Origin: Haemonchus contortus
Lineage: Eukaryota; Nematoda; Chromadorea; Rhabditida; Trichostrongylidae
Direction of reading: 5' to 3'
Length of the DNA: 64,000 nucleotides
Assembly: GCA_000469685.2 (NCBI GenBank)
Contig: LS997562.1
Location: 43,104,345 to 43,168,344, forward strand
Shown piece by piece: positions 40,630 through 51,600 of the stretch. The stretch's first letter is position 1. Each line of letters begins with the position of its first letter. Below the pieces are notes generated by a model. The model saw only the letters and a list, made by a program, of their open reading frames with translations. It was not told the origin of the DNA and did not search any database. The translations under genes and the position numbers were made by a program.

Positions 40630-41001
40630 TTTTCTTCTGGGTTCCCTAACAGTAGCCTGAGGGCTAACCACTAGCAGTGGACCATGAAGGCGGGGTTTCT
40701 GAGTCCATTGATTACTCGCTATTGGTAAAAGGAAGTAATCGCCAATAGAAAAACTGTACCGCCTCATAGACATACTCATTAAAATGCTAAAGGATTTCAT
40801 CCCTTCTGTAATCTTGAAACCTCGATCTAAAAATAATTTTGGTGTTAAAAAAATCTTGCCGTCAGAGTAGCTGCAGGAATTGAAATGTCAATTTATGATC
40901 GTTTCCCATCATTTTGAAGAGAGAATATTAGAACTATTCATGAATTCCATCAATAACTATCCGCTGACTAAAGTGTACCGTAAAACTTGTTGTCGTATGA
41001 A

Positions 41002-41081
41002 TAAGCATTTGTTCAGGAACATAGAAGAATATTGAAATTCCTAAGCATTTCCTCAGAAACACAGGAGAATATTGAAATTAA
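41002..41081 (+). repeat. Two-unit 40-bp tandem duplication
   Basis: Units 41002-41041 and 41042-41081 both begin TAAGCATTT, contain TCAGRAACA and end GAATATTGAAATT, with about seven differences. Confidence 0.85.
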
Positions 41082-41145
41082 TAGGCTTGATGTTTATGCT
41101 TTTATTTCGCTTTGTTATAAAAATTATTACACTTTTTATGTCTGA

Positions 41146-41423
41146 GCGGAGGTGGTGCATACCCGTGTGGCGCTCTGTCACACACATGGTCCGAGTATCA
41201 AATCGCATACCATGACGGCCCAGGCTATCTGAGCTTTACATCGGTCTGGGATCGGTTCAATGGTACCAGACTCGTCTGGGAGGAGAAAAGCACTGACTTG
41301 AACATCAGTCATGCGTCAGGCCAACGCAAGTCATTGTTTAGGTCGCATGCATTCAATACGTCAAGTGTGAGCCATATCCCGAAACAAGACTTGATGACGC
41401 CAAAAGACTCTATCCCTTATCCT
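41146..41423 (+). repeat. SINE-like repeat, copy 4
   Basis: It shares the head GGAGGTGGTG, the GTCACACACATGGTC block, TGGTACCAGACTCGTCTGGG, AAAGCACTGACTTGAACATC and a tail ending ACTC-TATCCCTTATCCT. The B-box has decayed to GAGTATCAAATC, so this copy is probably not transcribed by RNA polymerase III. Confidence 0.72.
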
Positions 41424-41429
41424 GGGGGA

Positions 41430-43785
41430 CCATTAGTCCTGGTGATCGTTTTTTACTGCAAATCTCGTTATAGATGACTCGATTGTATCTCGGGGAAGAA
41501 CATTAGCTGAGTAACATTAGCTCAAAATGGGACTTTCGGGTAACTAAGCCAGTGCCCTACTGGTAGTCATTCTCTCAAGTGAATGAGCATAGTATTCGGT
41601 CTATGGCAATTTCAAAGTACCCATGACGACTGTGGGGCTTGAACCTGTCGCCATGAAATTCATAAGCGGCGCTTCAAAAGCTTTGTTTTCCACTAACAAA
41701 AATCAGTGTTCTCATAAATGGTCGTGGTTATAATACAAAGTGGGACCGCCCTTTTAAACAAAAATTTACTTTGCTAATAAGGACCCGAAGAAAAGGTGAA
41801 CTCCGCCCTGATCGCGCCATGCACTTCGCTTGGATCTCATGGCATGAGGAGAATTTACCGTTATTCAGCTTATACAATGACGCAGCCGAAACTTTGACAA
41901 TGTTTCCCTTTTCTACAGTATTATGGCAGAGAAGTGCACCAAACTACCGGGGGAAAATACTAGCTGAATGGGAGAAGATACTGATCCGAAAGACCATTGA
42001 GTGATGAATAGCCAATATACTTGCCCTACAGAAGTCATAGCACTGAAATGGAATGCTCAGGTCCAGGAAGTCGACCATTGACACGGATAATTCAAAAAGT
42101 GCTTCAATAAAAGTTATCGAACACGAGAACGAGAAACTAAGTGGGAGCCCCACGACGAGAGTGCATGAAGGTGATGAACGAAAAAATCGTACACTTGACA
42201 GGTCACGACACCTACGCGGCCTCCAACATGTCTATGAACGGGACGAACTTGTCAAGACATGTTAGAACCACTCAACTCTTACAACTCAAAGGCCAAGAGT
42301 CCTGAATGGACAAGCCCAGATACTCGTACACGCGGTGACCTTAGCTAATCCGTGCGGCGGCCGCGATGGCGACTCCTGACCAAAGCTCGCCGCATACATT
42401 TATCATATTCAATGTTTGGATATGTACGGACTATCTTTTTTGCCCAGCCATATCTGTGTCAGTTCATCATTGAGAAAAAGGGCTATCTTGCCGGAATGGC
42501 TCGAAATGAAGAGCAAAGACCTCATCAGAATGCCAAGCCTACAACAATGTTCGAAAGAGTAGCGCAAAGTCCATTATGAAACTTTTCGATTATGCAAAAG
42601 AATATATAGACATCGATGAGAAGAGATTCGTGATTCAGATGTCAGGAATCCGTAAATAGGAACAGATAAGTATCGACGGGCTGCCTCCACTTCTTCTACT
42701 TCGCGAATTCCATGGTTTGAAGCCACCATCTCATTCCACCTTTCTACGTTTTTTGTGAATTCCGCCATTTTTCATACTGACGCCAGCTGTAATCATCACT
42801 CCCATACTGCAGGCTACAAATCAGCGGAACCTTTCGCCATCACGTAGCAATTCTACAGGAGAGATTTGTGATGCCAAGCATTTGAGTCGTTCCAAAGGAC
42901 GTTACCCATTCAATGAATGTTACGTCTTCGAAGTACAAATTGAGGGCAACTACGAATGAGAGGCTTTGTTGGAAAAGGAATTAGATTCGACTAATGAAGA
43001 AGTAGTGGTGACACCATGATTGCTCAAGGGAGTAGGTATTCCTCCAATTGCGATGAGGTACGACGGTAGTATGTGGGCGATTCACCAGGATTTGATGGGA
43101 ATAACTAGAGATACTCAGGAAATAAAGTGCATAGCAGCTACATATACGGGTCATCTGAGCAGCGGCTAGCACTCCTATCCCAAGAACGGACACTGATGTT
43201 CCCTAACGCCAACCCATTGTCATTCAGCTAGCTACTCGAATAGGGAAAGCCGTAATACGAGAGGATTGGGCAAGCAAATGCAGCGCAGTCGACAGGGAAC
43301 GAAAGAACAGTTTTATAATGGCTAGCCGAATCCTTCCCAGCCTTGAGTACTTATGGATGACATGGATGGACTGAGTGGTAAGCCATGCATCCAGCTTCCT
43401 TGGAAATCGCAGTTTCCAAAAGGCTCATTTGGCTAACACAGTGGCAACCTCATGTACCCGATAACGTTTTCGTCTTCTTTGAACGGAAGTTGGAAGGTTC
43501 AATGCCCAACCGGTGGGTAAAATTGATCGGGCTCATCCCATGTATGTCTCATAAACTAATTAGCGTTACTTCCACAAACCTTTTAGAGTACAGCTTTCTA
43601 TTAATGCCTACTGCACTTTACTGCATTTGTACCTAACAATATTTGTATTGGGCACAATCTACTCAAATAGAAAAGAGGCGGACTTCAAAAATAGATTATA
43701 TGTGCACTTAAATGTGTGTTAAATAAAAAATACTAAAGTAGGGAGTATACTTAGTTAGCAACGCCGTTGGCAAATACGTGGGCGA
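41430..43785. other. Gene-free region
   Basis: No supported exon or named repeat, apart from one GCGCCATGCA core near 41814. Confidence 0.5.
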
Positions 43786-43789
43786 TGGT

Positions 43790-44013
43790 TCGAGTTCTTA
43801 ACATTAGGGATGTAGATAGACTTTGACGCCGATCAATCTCGTTTGTGGGATGCGTCACAATCTTCGACTTCCACCCAGAATCGCTGATGGTTTGAACGCT
43901 TGGAGGAAGGGATGGGAGTCTTGATCGGCGTGGGCGAATATCGATCCGCGACTCGATACCGAGACCTCGTGTGTGTGGTAGTGCGCCACTTGCCATTCAC
44001 CACCTCCACCTCC
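43790..44013 (-). repeat. SINE-like repeat, copy 5 (internally deleted)
   Basis: Head (GGAGGTGGTGAATGGCAAG on the minus strand) and tail (GATTGATCGGCGTCAAAG) are recognisable. Much of the central body is missing between about 43885 and 43895. Confidence 0.62.
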
Positions 44014-44029
44014 CAGCAGTATTAACTAC

Positions 44030-44260
44030 TGTCAGTCAAAGGCACAGTTTACGATAATCCTGGAGTATCTAGTTTCAGACCAGTAACGGAAGTGACGGTT
44101 CAAAATAGTGCAAAAGGGGTGAGGAAAACGCGAAACACGGCCACTCAGAGAAATATAAAACTTATACAAAAAGTAGTAAAATTAAAGGTTGGACGAGAAT
44201 GTGACGACAAGGGTTGCATGGAACGCATACTTGGACGAGCTGTGCAAATGTGTTGCCATT
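44030..44260. repeat. Repeat adjoining SINE copy 5 (pair member 1)
   Basis: The blocks AAAGGCACAGTTTACGATAAT and AGGTTGGACGAGAATG recur in the same order beside SINE copy 6 at 46470-46710. A 115-codon open frame through here (44092-44439) is inside repeated DNA and is not called as a gene. Confidence 0.55.
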
Positions 44261-44930
44261 GCGTACAGATGGCTACAGTAAGCTATCTGCGTTCCGAAGC
44301 GAATGGAGCTCTACAGCTCTACAACTCGTTCCGTAAGAACTCGTCCGCCTCTGGGTGTGCATGTCGGCTAAGCCAAAAGGGCTTCGTGGGAAATTTCGGA
44401 AACCACTTCTACCGTGAACAGCGCCTTTCATATTTCTGAATGAATTTGAGCTCAAATTAAAAGCTGGAGTATTCCAAAAGGAAACAAACAATTTGTCAGT
44501 AATATTTACATGTTGTCTGCACAAAAACCTAACCATGCAGGGAATAAGTTTCTAGATCTAAATTAATACGCAGAAATATGCAGAACTATTCAGAAGTCAC
44601 TCAAAAGAGTTGAAGACGAAAGAAATTTGACTTCACTTTGATATAGTTCTTGTGCAAACGCAAAAATAGCTACCGTAATCATTACATAGTAGTGATCGTA
44701 CTTGTTTTTTCCCACCTGCCCTTCATGACAAAGCAGTCAGAGCTTTTTGGTGAGGAACTAGAGACTATATTTACGTGGGGACATTTACGGGGAAAAAATG
44801 GATTCATTGACGCGAGATTATGTCCGCTCTCTGATCCTTTTGATAAATATATCTGAGAAGGTACTATACGACTCTACTCTTTGATTCTTTGAATAACCTC
44901 CAGCTCTTTCTCAAATTAGAACATCCTTAG

Positions 44931-45145
44931 CCCTATGACGACAACGCGGATTTCGACGTGACGCGCCCATGGGACCATGCTCCCGGGTGGGTGGCATTAT
45001 CCCAGGAGAAAATTCACTCACTGACTTACTGAATTTATCAATTGGTACGAAACAAGAAAGTGTGGTGGCACCCAGATTTGGGTGCCAATGTCCCATACGA
45101 CAGTCATAGTGACACTCACAGGTGGGTGCCATTGTCGTCAAAGGG
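44931..45145. mobile_element. piggyBac-like MITE (215 bp)
   Basis: The left end CCCTATGACGACAA and the right end (reverse complement CCCTTTGACGACAA) form imperfect terminal inverted repeats. They are flanked by TTAG (44927-44930) and TTAA (45146-45149). TTAA target duplication with CCC-starting ends is the piggyBac signature. Inside are three related GGGTGGGTGCCA-type segments. No coding capacity. Confidence 0.65.
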
Positions 45146-46102
45146 TTAACATGCCATGATCGAGCCCGCAAATCCAAAACATCCACATAGATCGATCGAC
45201 ATTTTGAAGAGAAAAGCTCAAATTGTCGACCAATGTCGGCCTCAATTTAGGCTGTTAGAGCCGCTTTTATGATAAACAGAATTACAAATTTGTTTATAAT
45301 ATTGGTTAATCGATGAATGCGGGTAGTTAGTCAGTAAGACAGCCAATAGTTCTAGACGGGTATTTGGTTTTAGAGGTGAGTATTGACAAATCCTTTTCTG
45401 GATGCGACCTATAGTCATCATTAGCTCAGCCTTATAAAGCATGTGACAGATTCCATGATGTCATAGATAGCAGATATGTGCGTTGAAGTATGTACCATGC
45501 AATAGTGTTCGAAATGAAGTTGACCCCATTTAATAGAACAGAGAGAGATAGGAGGCACTGTCAGGCACAAAGGCAAGGGAGAAAAATGAGGAGCTAGGGG
45601 AAGCTTGAAACGGCAATAAAATCTTAGAGAGCTATAAAACAAAACCAGCTGATCTCGGTAGTCTTCTTGTTCGCTCATCATAAACGAGGTGTTTCGGCCT
45701 ACTTTGAAGTGTTTAAGTTCCACTAAAAAAAAGTAGGTGAAAATAGCGCCTCCTACAAAACACAATTTGAGCTACGCCTTGAAAGTGGCGGTGAAAACGG
45801 GGCTGCTACGTGGGTGTGAAGAATTCGGCCATAATCGAAGCTGTAACATGAAATTATTCCTTCAATAACGTTTTTGCATAACCCATTTGCTTTTATGTTT
45901 GCGAATGTTCGGCCCATTTCTGTTTCACTTCGATTTCGACTAACCAACCACCAACCACTGCTTTTGCGGTCTCTGATGCATAGAGGGTTCTCTAAGAGGA
46001 ATATGGGGGATAAGCAGTGCCTCGCCCCCAGGCAACTCTAACTTTAATTGAGTATTGCTCAAATTGTGTTCGTCCGCTGAATAACTGAAGCAAAGAGTGC
46101 CT

Positions 46103-46438
46103 AAGGGATAAGGATCAAGTGTAGTTCTCGACGTTAAACGATCCCGTCAGTAGGGACGCGCCACCGCCATCGACTTCCATTTAGGATCGTAATATCGTAT
46201 AGTAGTATAGTATCGCATGCGTATTGAATACGTATGTGGCCGACACAACACCTTGCACTGCAGCCCATGTACAAGTCCGTGCTTTCGCCGTCCCATACGA
46301 GTCTGGTATCTATTAAGTGACTCCGAAAAGATAAAAGGCTCGATTGCCGAGGCGTGGATCTTGATAAGGGATTCAAACCAAAGGATATCATCTCGTTATA
46401 CGAAGCAGCGCTTGTGAATTACGGTAAATACACCACCG
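46103..46438 (-). repeat. SINE-like repeat, copy 6
   Basis: The minus-strand head CCGGTGGTGTATTTACCG, B-box-like GGTTTGAATCC, AGACTCGTATGGGACGGCG and the tail ...GACGGGATCGTTTAACG...GATCCTTATCCCTTAGG follow the family order. It carries several small insertions. Confidence 0.65.
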
Positions 46439-46474
46439 GGAACTAGGGCAGGCTATATAGATCTCAGTATTGCA

Positions 46475-46715
46475 ATTAAAGGCACAGTTCACGATAATTT
46501 TGAGGTACCCCTTTTTATTCAAAAGTCGGAAGCATAAGTCGCGAATAGTTCATCGGTAGTTAAGGAAGCGAGAGAATTCTCCGATTTCGAGAAAAATATG
46601 GACCCTCAAAAGTAGGGAAAATAGAGGTTGGACGAGATTGCCATGACGGAAATGACATGGAAGGGGTATTCGGACGAGATTTCAGCTATTGCAACTGCGC
46701 AAAGAGCTGACTACA
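46475..46715. repeat. Repeat adjoining SINE copy 6 (pair member 2)
   Basis: AAAGGCACAGTTCACGATAAT and AGAGGTTGGACGAGATTG match pair member 1 in order, spacing and orientation relative to the neighbouring SINE. Confidence 0.55.
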
Positions 46716-46719
46716 TCAA

Positions 46720-48610
46720 GCCAGAACTGTACAAAACTACCCTTCACTGTCGTTGTGGGTCATGACAAGTTGTTTGAACTTCCAACATCTGCTCCCTTGT
46801 GATCAGGGGTAACGGAACTTCTCCCCGATTTTTCCTTGACTGGCTTGCTTTTTCATTGGATTTTATCGTTTTTTCTTCTGTTTCTTTTTAGTTTTCATGT
46901 TAATTAGACTTGATTCATTAACATGACTCCTCCTATACAAACGACGCTTATGACCGCATTGGAATTGAAAAAAGCGACTAGCCAATTCAAATAATAAAGG
47001 ACTCCCTACCTCATAAATTGCGCGCTCCAATCTTCCATCGCAATCCTGCGATAGGCGGCGGGTGCGGGTGCGACGCCGTCTTTGGGGAGAAGTTCCCGGA
47101 CCCTTGTGATCGGTGAACCTCTATAATGCCGGTGAAACTCGTCCGAGGATACACACGGGCCAATTTTTGAGCCTTTAGAACTCCCTAACTAGGCCGTTCC
47201 CCGACCTAATAGTGCCAAATATGATATACGCGGAGGCCTCCAATTCATCCTGTGGGGAATCTCAGAGACCATTTTTATTGTGATTTCTGTGCCTTTAAGA
47301 AGTGTGACTACTCAAAAGCATTCGTATTCGTTACGTAGTTAAGGTTGTGCGTTTTGTCCATAACTCAGCAACCGAGTCACGAATTTCTCCCTTCCCTTTC
47401 ATTGACTATTTCTGACCTACAAAACTAAAACCAGCAACATAAAGAATGCGGCACGCGTTGCAGGAAAAATTACAGGGACTTCTAAAGTAAAGATTCTTCT
47501 CAAAAAAGAAAAGTCTCTAGACTCAACGTCATAGCCAAAAAAATCAACCACTAGTCACGTAACTCTTGCACTCGCCTATCCAATCAAAACAAAAAAAAAA
47601 ATACCGCTAAAAAACTCACCTTGCACCTTGCAGTATTCTAATGGGCGTGACCAAAGACAGTATATGGGAAGGATCACCGACATAAATGCTCCTCCAACGT
47701 TGTTCCCTCATCTGCAAAGAAGGGGCCTTAAAAAAAAGTGTGGGGTAGTGTGGGGTGCTTCAGGCGCCTACACGATCATTAGTATCGTCCAATGTGGCTG
47801 CTCCTGTTCAACAAATGCTTTATGAATCCATAAAATCATATTTTATTTGACAAAAATCGTAATAAAAGACACGTGGTGAACGATGTATAGCAAAGGAGTA
47901 TATGAGACCAAAATCACCAAATTTTACAGAAAATACAAAATTCTGAGATTGAAAAACATGTGCATGTGCGGAAAGGCTTTGCGGCAATACTTCAACAGGT
48001 AAGTAAGACAGTGTTAAAACAGTTACCTAAAAAAAGATCCAATCATCAGGAAAGAATGCGAAAGAAATCGAAGTTCATAGTAATTTCATCCTAAAAAGCG
48101 TTAAGAACGAAACAAAGAGAACCCCACTTAAATCAGCCAATAAGAAATGAAAAAAACTGAATCTGAAAAAAACGTGAAAGTGATAAGTGAGCAAATACCA
48201 TATCCTCAATTGGTTCATAAAAGGAAAGTCCAGTCCCGGCATGATTCTTAAGAAATTCATCATTTCATGGGAAACAAAAGGAAAACTTTTCTCATATAAA
48301 GAGTCATCAGACAGCTAAATGACGTAGTTAAGCTTTCCTTTGTTTTTCCTCAGAAAAGGTGAGCATTCCGAACGTCAGCCCTGCACATAAGGACGAAAGG
48401 TGAAGGTCACCGTAGAGCCAGTCAGTTAACCGTCAAAAAACTTAGAAAATTTGACAACAATTATGATAAAGAACATATCATGCAATATATTATATTTCAA
48501 ACGTAAAAAAAACAATCAGAAATGCATGCAAAAAGTAAAACAATCTGATCAAAGCACCCTCGACAATATATAGACAATCACCCATCGGAACAGCTCCGAC
48601 TATATCAACC
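46720..48610. other. 3' flank of sup-17 and gene-free DNA
   Basis: It includes a GC-rich segment at 47035-47170 within AT-rich sequence. The sup-17 3' UTR should lie just below 48613. I could not fix a polyadenylation signal on the minus strand. Confidence 0.5.
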
Positions 48611-48612
48611 AG

Positions 48613-51600
48613 TCACTTCCCTTTTGTTCCTTTTGTTTTTGCTCCCCTCGATTTCGATGCTTTCGGTGCCGCATCGGAACTCGCTTGCCGTTTGTTCCGC
48701 CGATGACCTCTTCTTGGCCCTCCCAAAGCGCTACCTGGATCGGCAGCAGCTGTGTATGGAGGAGGTGGTTCTACCACCAGCACCGTAGACACTGGTGGAG
48801 CGGAACCGGTTGGGATCACCGGTGCAGGGGGTGCCTGCGGAAGAGGTGGTGCAGAAGCACGCGTACGACTTGATGATGAGGGCTGCTGCGCACTTGGAGC
48901 ACTCGATCGTGGGGCTGCACTGCTGGACGTTGCTCCTGGTAGCGCTGCCCTGCTTCTGTGCCGACGTTGACGCTAAATTCGAATTGGTGAAACTTCAATC
49001 GGGTTGAATGAGCCCAATTGTAAATGAAATCAAAGGGCAAATTCGAAAAAAATCAAAGCAAGTCAGCAAGAAAAGTTTTCAAATTCAGCACTTACTAACG
49101 AGTAACTCATCAAGGAAGAAAAAATAGATTAGACTTTGCCTTTGCATAGCTCCAGTCTCTTGCTAACAGCAATAAACATAAACAAACTCACAATCAAAGT
49201 AGATGGCCTCGTTAGAGTCTGATAAAGATTCAGTGCCGGTGGTTTGTTCGGGTTTGTACTCGGTGTATGAACAGCACAGCATTTGATGAACAACGCCATC
49301 AGGACGAGAATCACTAACGCGCCAAAAACGACCACCCACCATTTTTCCTTGAAAAAAAGAAGTAGAAATTGAGTATAAGCCTAATCTCGAGTCTGTGGAA
49401 GGAAAATAAACACTGACACATACCTGTACCCATTGTGTCACTGTCTCTATGGTCTTCTTATTGAATAGCAAGTTCTTTAATCGAGCGAGGGGGCCATTCG
49501 CATCGACACTGCGGCATTTACGGAAAATATCACAGTAACCTAGAAAGGAACAACTTACACATTAGTCACCAAAGCAAGTCAGTCACCAGTTGAAAAGAGC
49601 CTATATAACAGAAGTTTTTAACTCCTTTATAAAGAATAGAATGATTCGACTGCTACTGAGTCAGGAAAAGTTTTCCTGTAAAGTTTTGCACCGCGTAAAT
49701 CACTCAGAAGGTTCAAGTATTAAAAGCCGGCTCGAGCCAGCAAAGTCCCCCATTTAGCGGTGCCAGTCTCGCTTAAGAATTGAAAATTCCGTGCTGCACA
49801 TTGGCTATCGTCAATGAGTCATTATGTGGGCAAAGTACACGTTCAGATGCCACCAAGACTGTTCGCAAAAAGTTGCATATGAAAAAGTCGGATCTCAGAA
49901 GATTGATGGGATTGGATTGCACTTTCCAGTCATCCTTTCGCCTCTATATCAACCCCACCACTCCCATCTTTCCAGCAAAAGAGCACTTTGGATCTGGACA
50001 CACTCCATTACGTGCAAGATCACATCTTCAATCCCACACGTGTGATTTGATCGACATTTTCGCTTCAAAAAGCCCTCATCTGTTAACGTCACTTTACTGC
50101 TCCCGAACAGAATCATATCAGAAAACACCATAGTTACGACCCTTGCACCTATCCAGCGCGGACGCGTACGCCCCAGTTTATCGACCGCTGCCCTACATTA
50201 ATGTGCGACCATGCGTGATGAATCTCATCGCTTCCATAAAGCGTTCCAACTTCAACCGAAACTGTACGAATGTTATGAAAATAGTCGAACCTTTGTAGTT
50301 ATTACAGGGTGATCCTGGGTGTAACACAAGACCACTCTTTCCTTTCCTGCCTTGCTGAACAAACTCAGTGAATATTGTTCTATTGGAGGCAAATTCGGGC
50401 AGGTTTACGCTCGAAGTGCATTCTGAAGAAAATACTAAAGTGCTACTTAAACGGAAAATAAAAAGCAACAATCAGACAGCGAACAAAATGTATAAAAAAT
50501 GTGAATATTAAGTGATATGTAAAAACTGACACACAATGAGGTGGTCAAAGCCCCAAACTCAAAAAAAAACGGATGATAGTTTGAAAAAAAAATTCACTTT
50601 TAAGCCCTTCGCTTACTTTTTTTTGAAAACCTTTCAAATGATGAACTATATAATGCACTTTATAAGCTTCAAACTTTGAACCAGCCAAAATAAACCCACT
50701 TCCATCCTTGATACAAGCTAGGAAGCACAACTCTTCAGGTCTCCCTTCCGTGAGGAAACAGTCCTTCAGTCCAACATATTCACATATCGATCCATTACAG
50801 CTACCGTGTGAGCAAACCTACAAGCAAGTTAAAAGTGCCATATTTATTTCAGTGGGGTTCAAATCGAGACAGATGTCCCGCACACCTTAGTACTGTCCTG
50901 GCAAGGCAACCCGTCCTGTTTTGGTGGGGACGGGGGGCACTGAGCACTAAGTCCATTACACCATTGTGTTTCACTACATTCTGATTCCTTCAAAAAGAAT
51001 GGTACAGCTCTGGTGAGCCAGAAATATAGAAAAGTAATAATAGTTAGCACCATAACCAGTAGTGAAAAATGATTTGTGAAGCATTATGTTCTTACATGCC
51101 GGCAAATCTTGTAGTCAAACTCTTGATGCAGGGAGCAAGTCTCGGAATTGCAGCAGTAGCCCTCAGATGGGGAACATTTAGCTCCGGTCTGAACAATCGA
51201 ATATATTAGCAAAACACCTAGAAACTTTCATAACACTAAGAATACATATCCCTCGCTTTGATTTGACAAAATGAGCGAAGCACAGGGGCGAGGAACATCG
51301 AGGTGCCAAAAATCTGCTTTAAAACATTTCAGAAACAATTAAAAGATTTTTAAGTGGTTTTAAAATTTTCCAAAAAGATGCGGCCATAATTATCGAGCAT
51401 AACGGGAAATCCTATATGCAGAGCTTGTGTGTAAAGAACAGCATTGGTTGCCATTAGCCCGAGTAAATCATCATCTCAGTTTGAACCATATTTCCTCAAT
51501 GGACACTGAATCTCCAACCATCACAGCACAGATTTTCCCCGCACCAGAATAATAATTACGTTTCTCAACGTTATCGAGACACGTGCCCACTTATAATTTT

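Larger units (their letters stand above)
33513..41140. other. Gene-free region
   Basis: It holds the two G-quadruplex tracts and the 40-bp tandem duplication. Broken open stretches at 37863-38048 and 38154-38417 (same strand, separated by stops) could be an old element or pseudogene. I do not recognise them. Confidence 0.5.

Noticed and set aside
44092..44439. 115-codon open frame
   Set aside because: It lies in the repeat shared with 46475-46715, where the frame is not kept.
48685..49007. Three overlapping plus-strand open frames
   Set aside because: They are shadows of the GC-rich last coding exon of sup-17 on the other strand.
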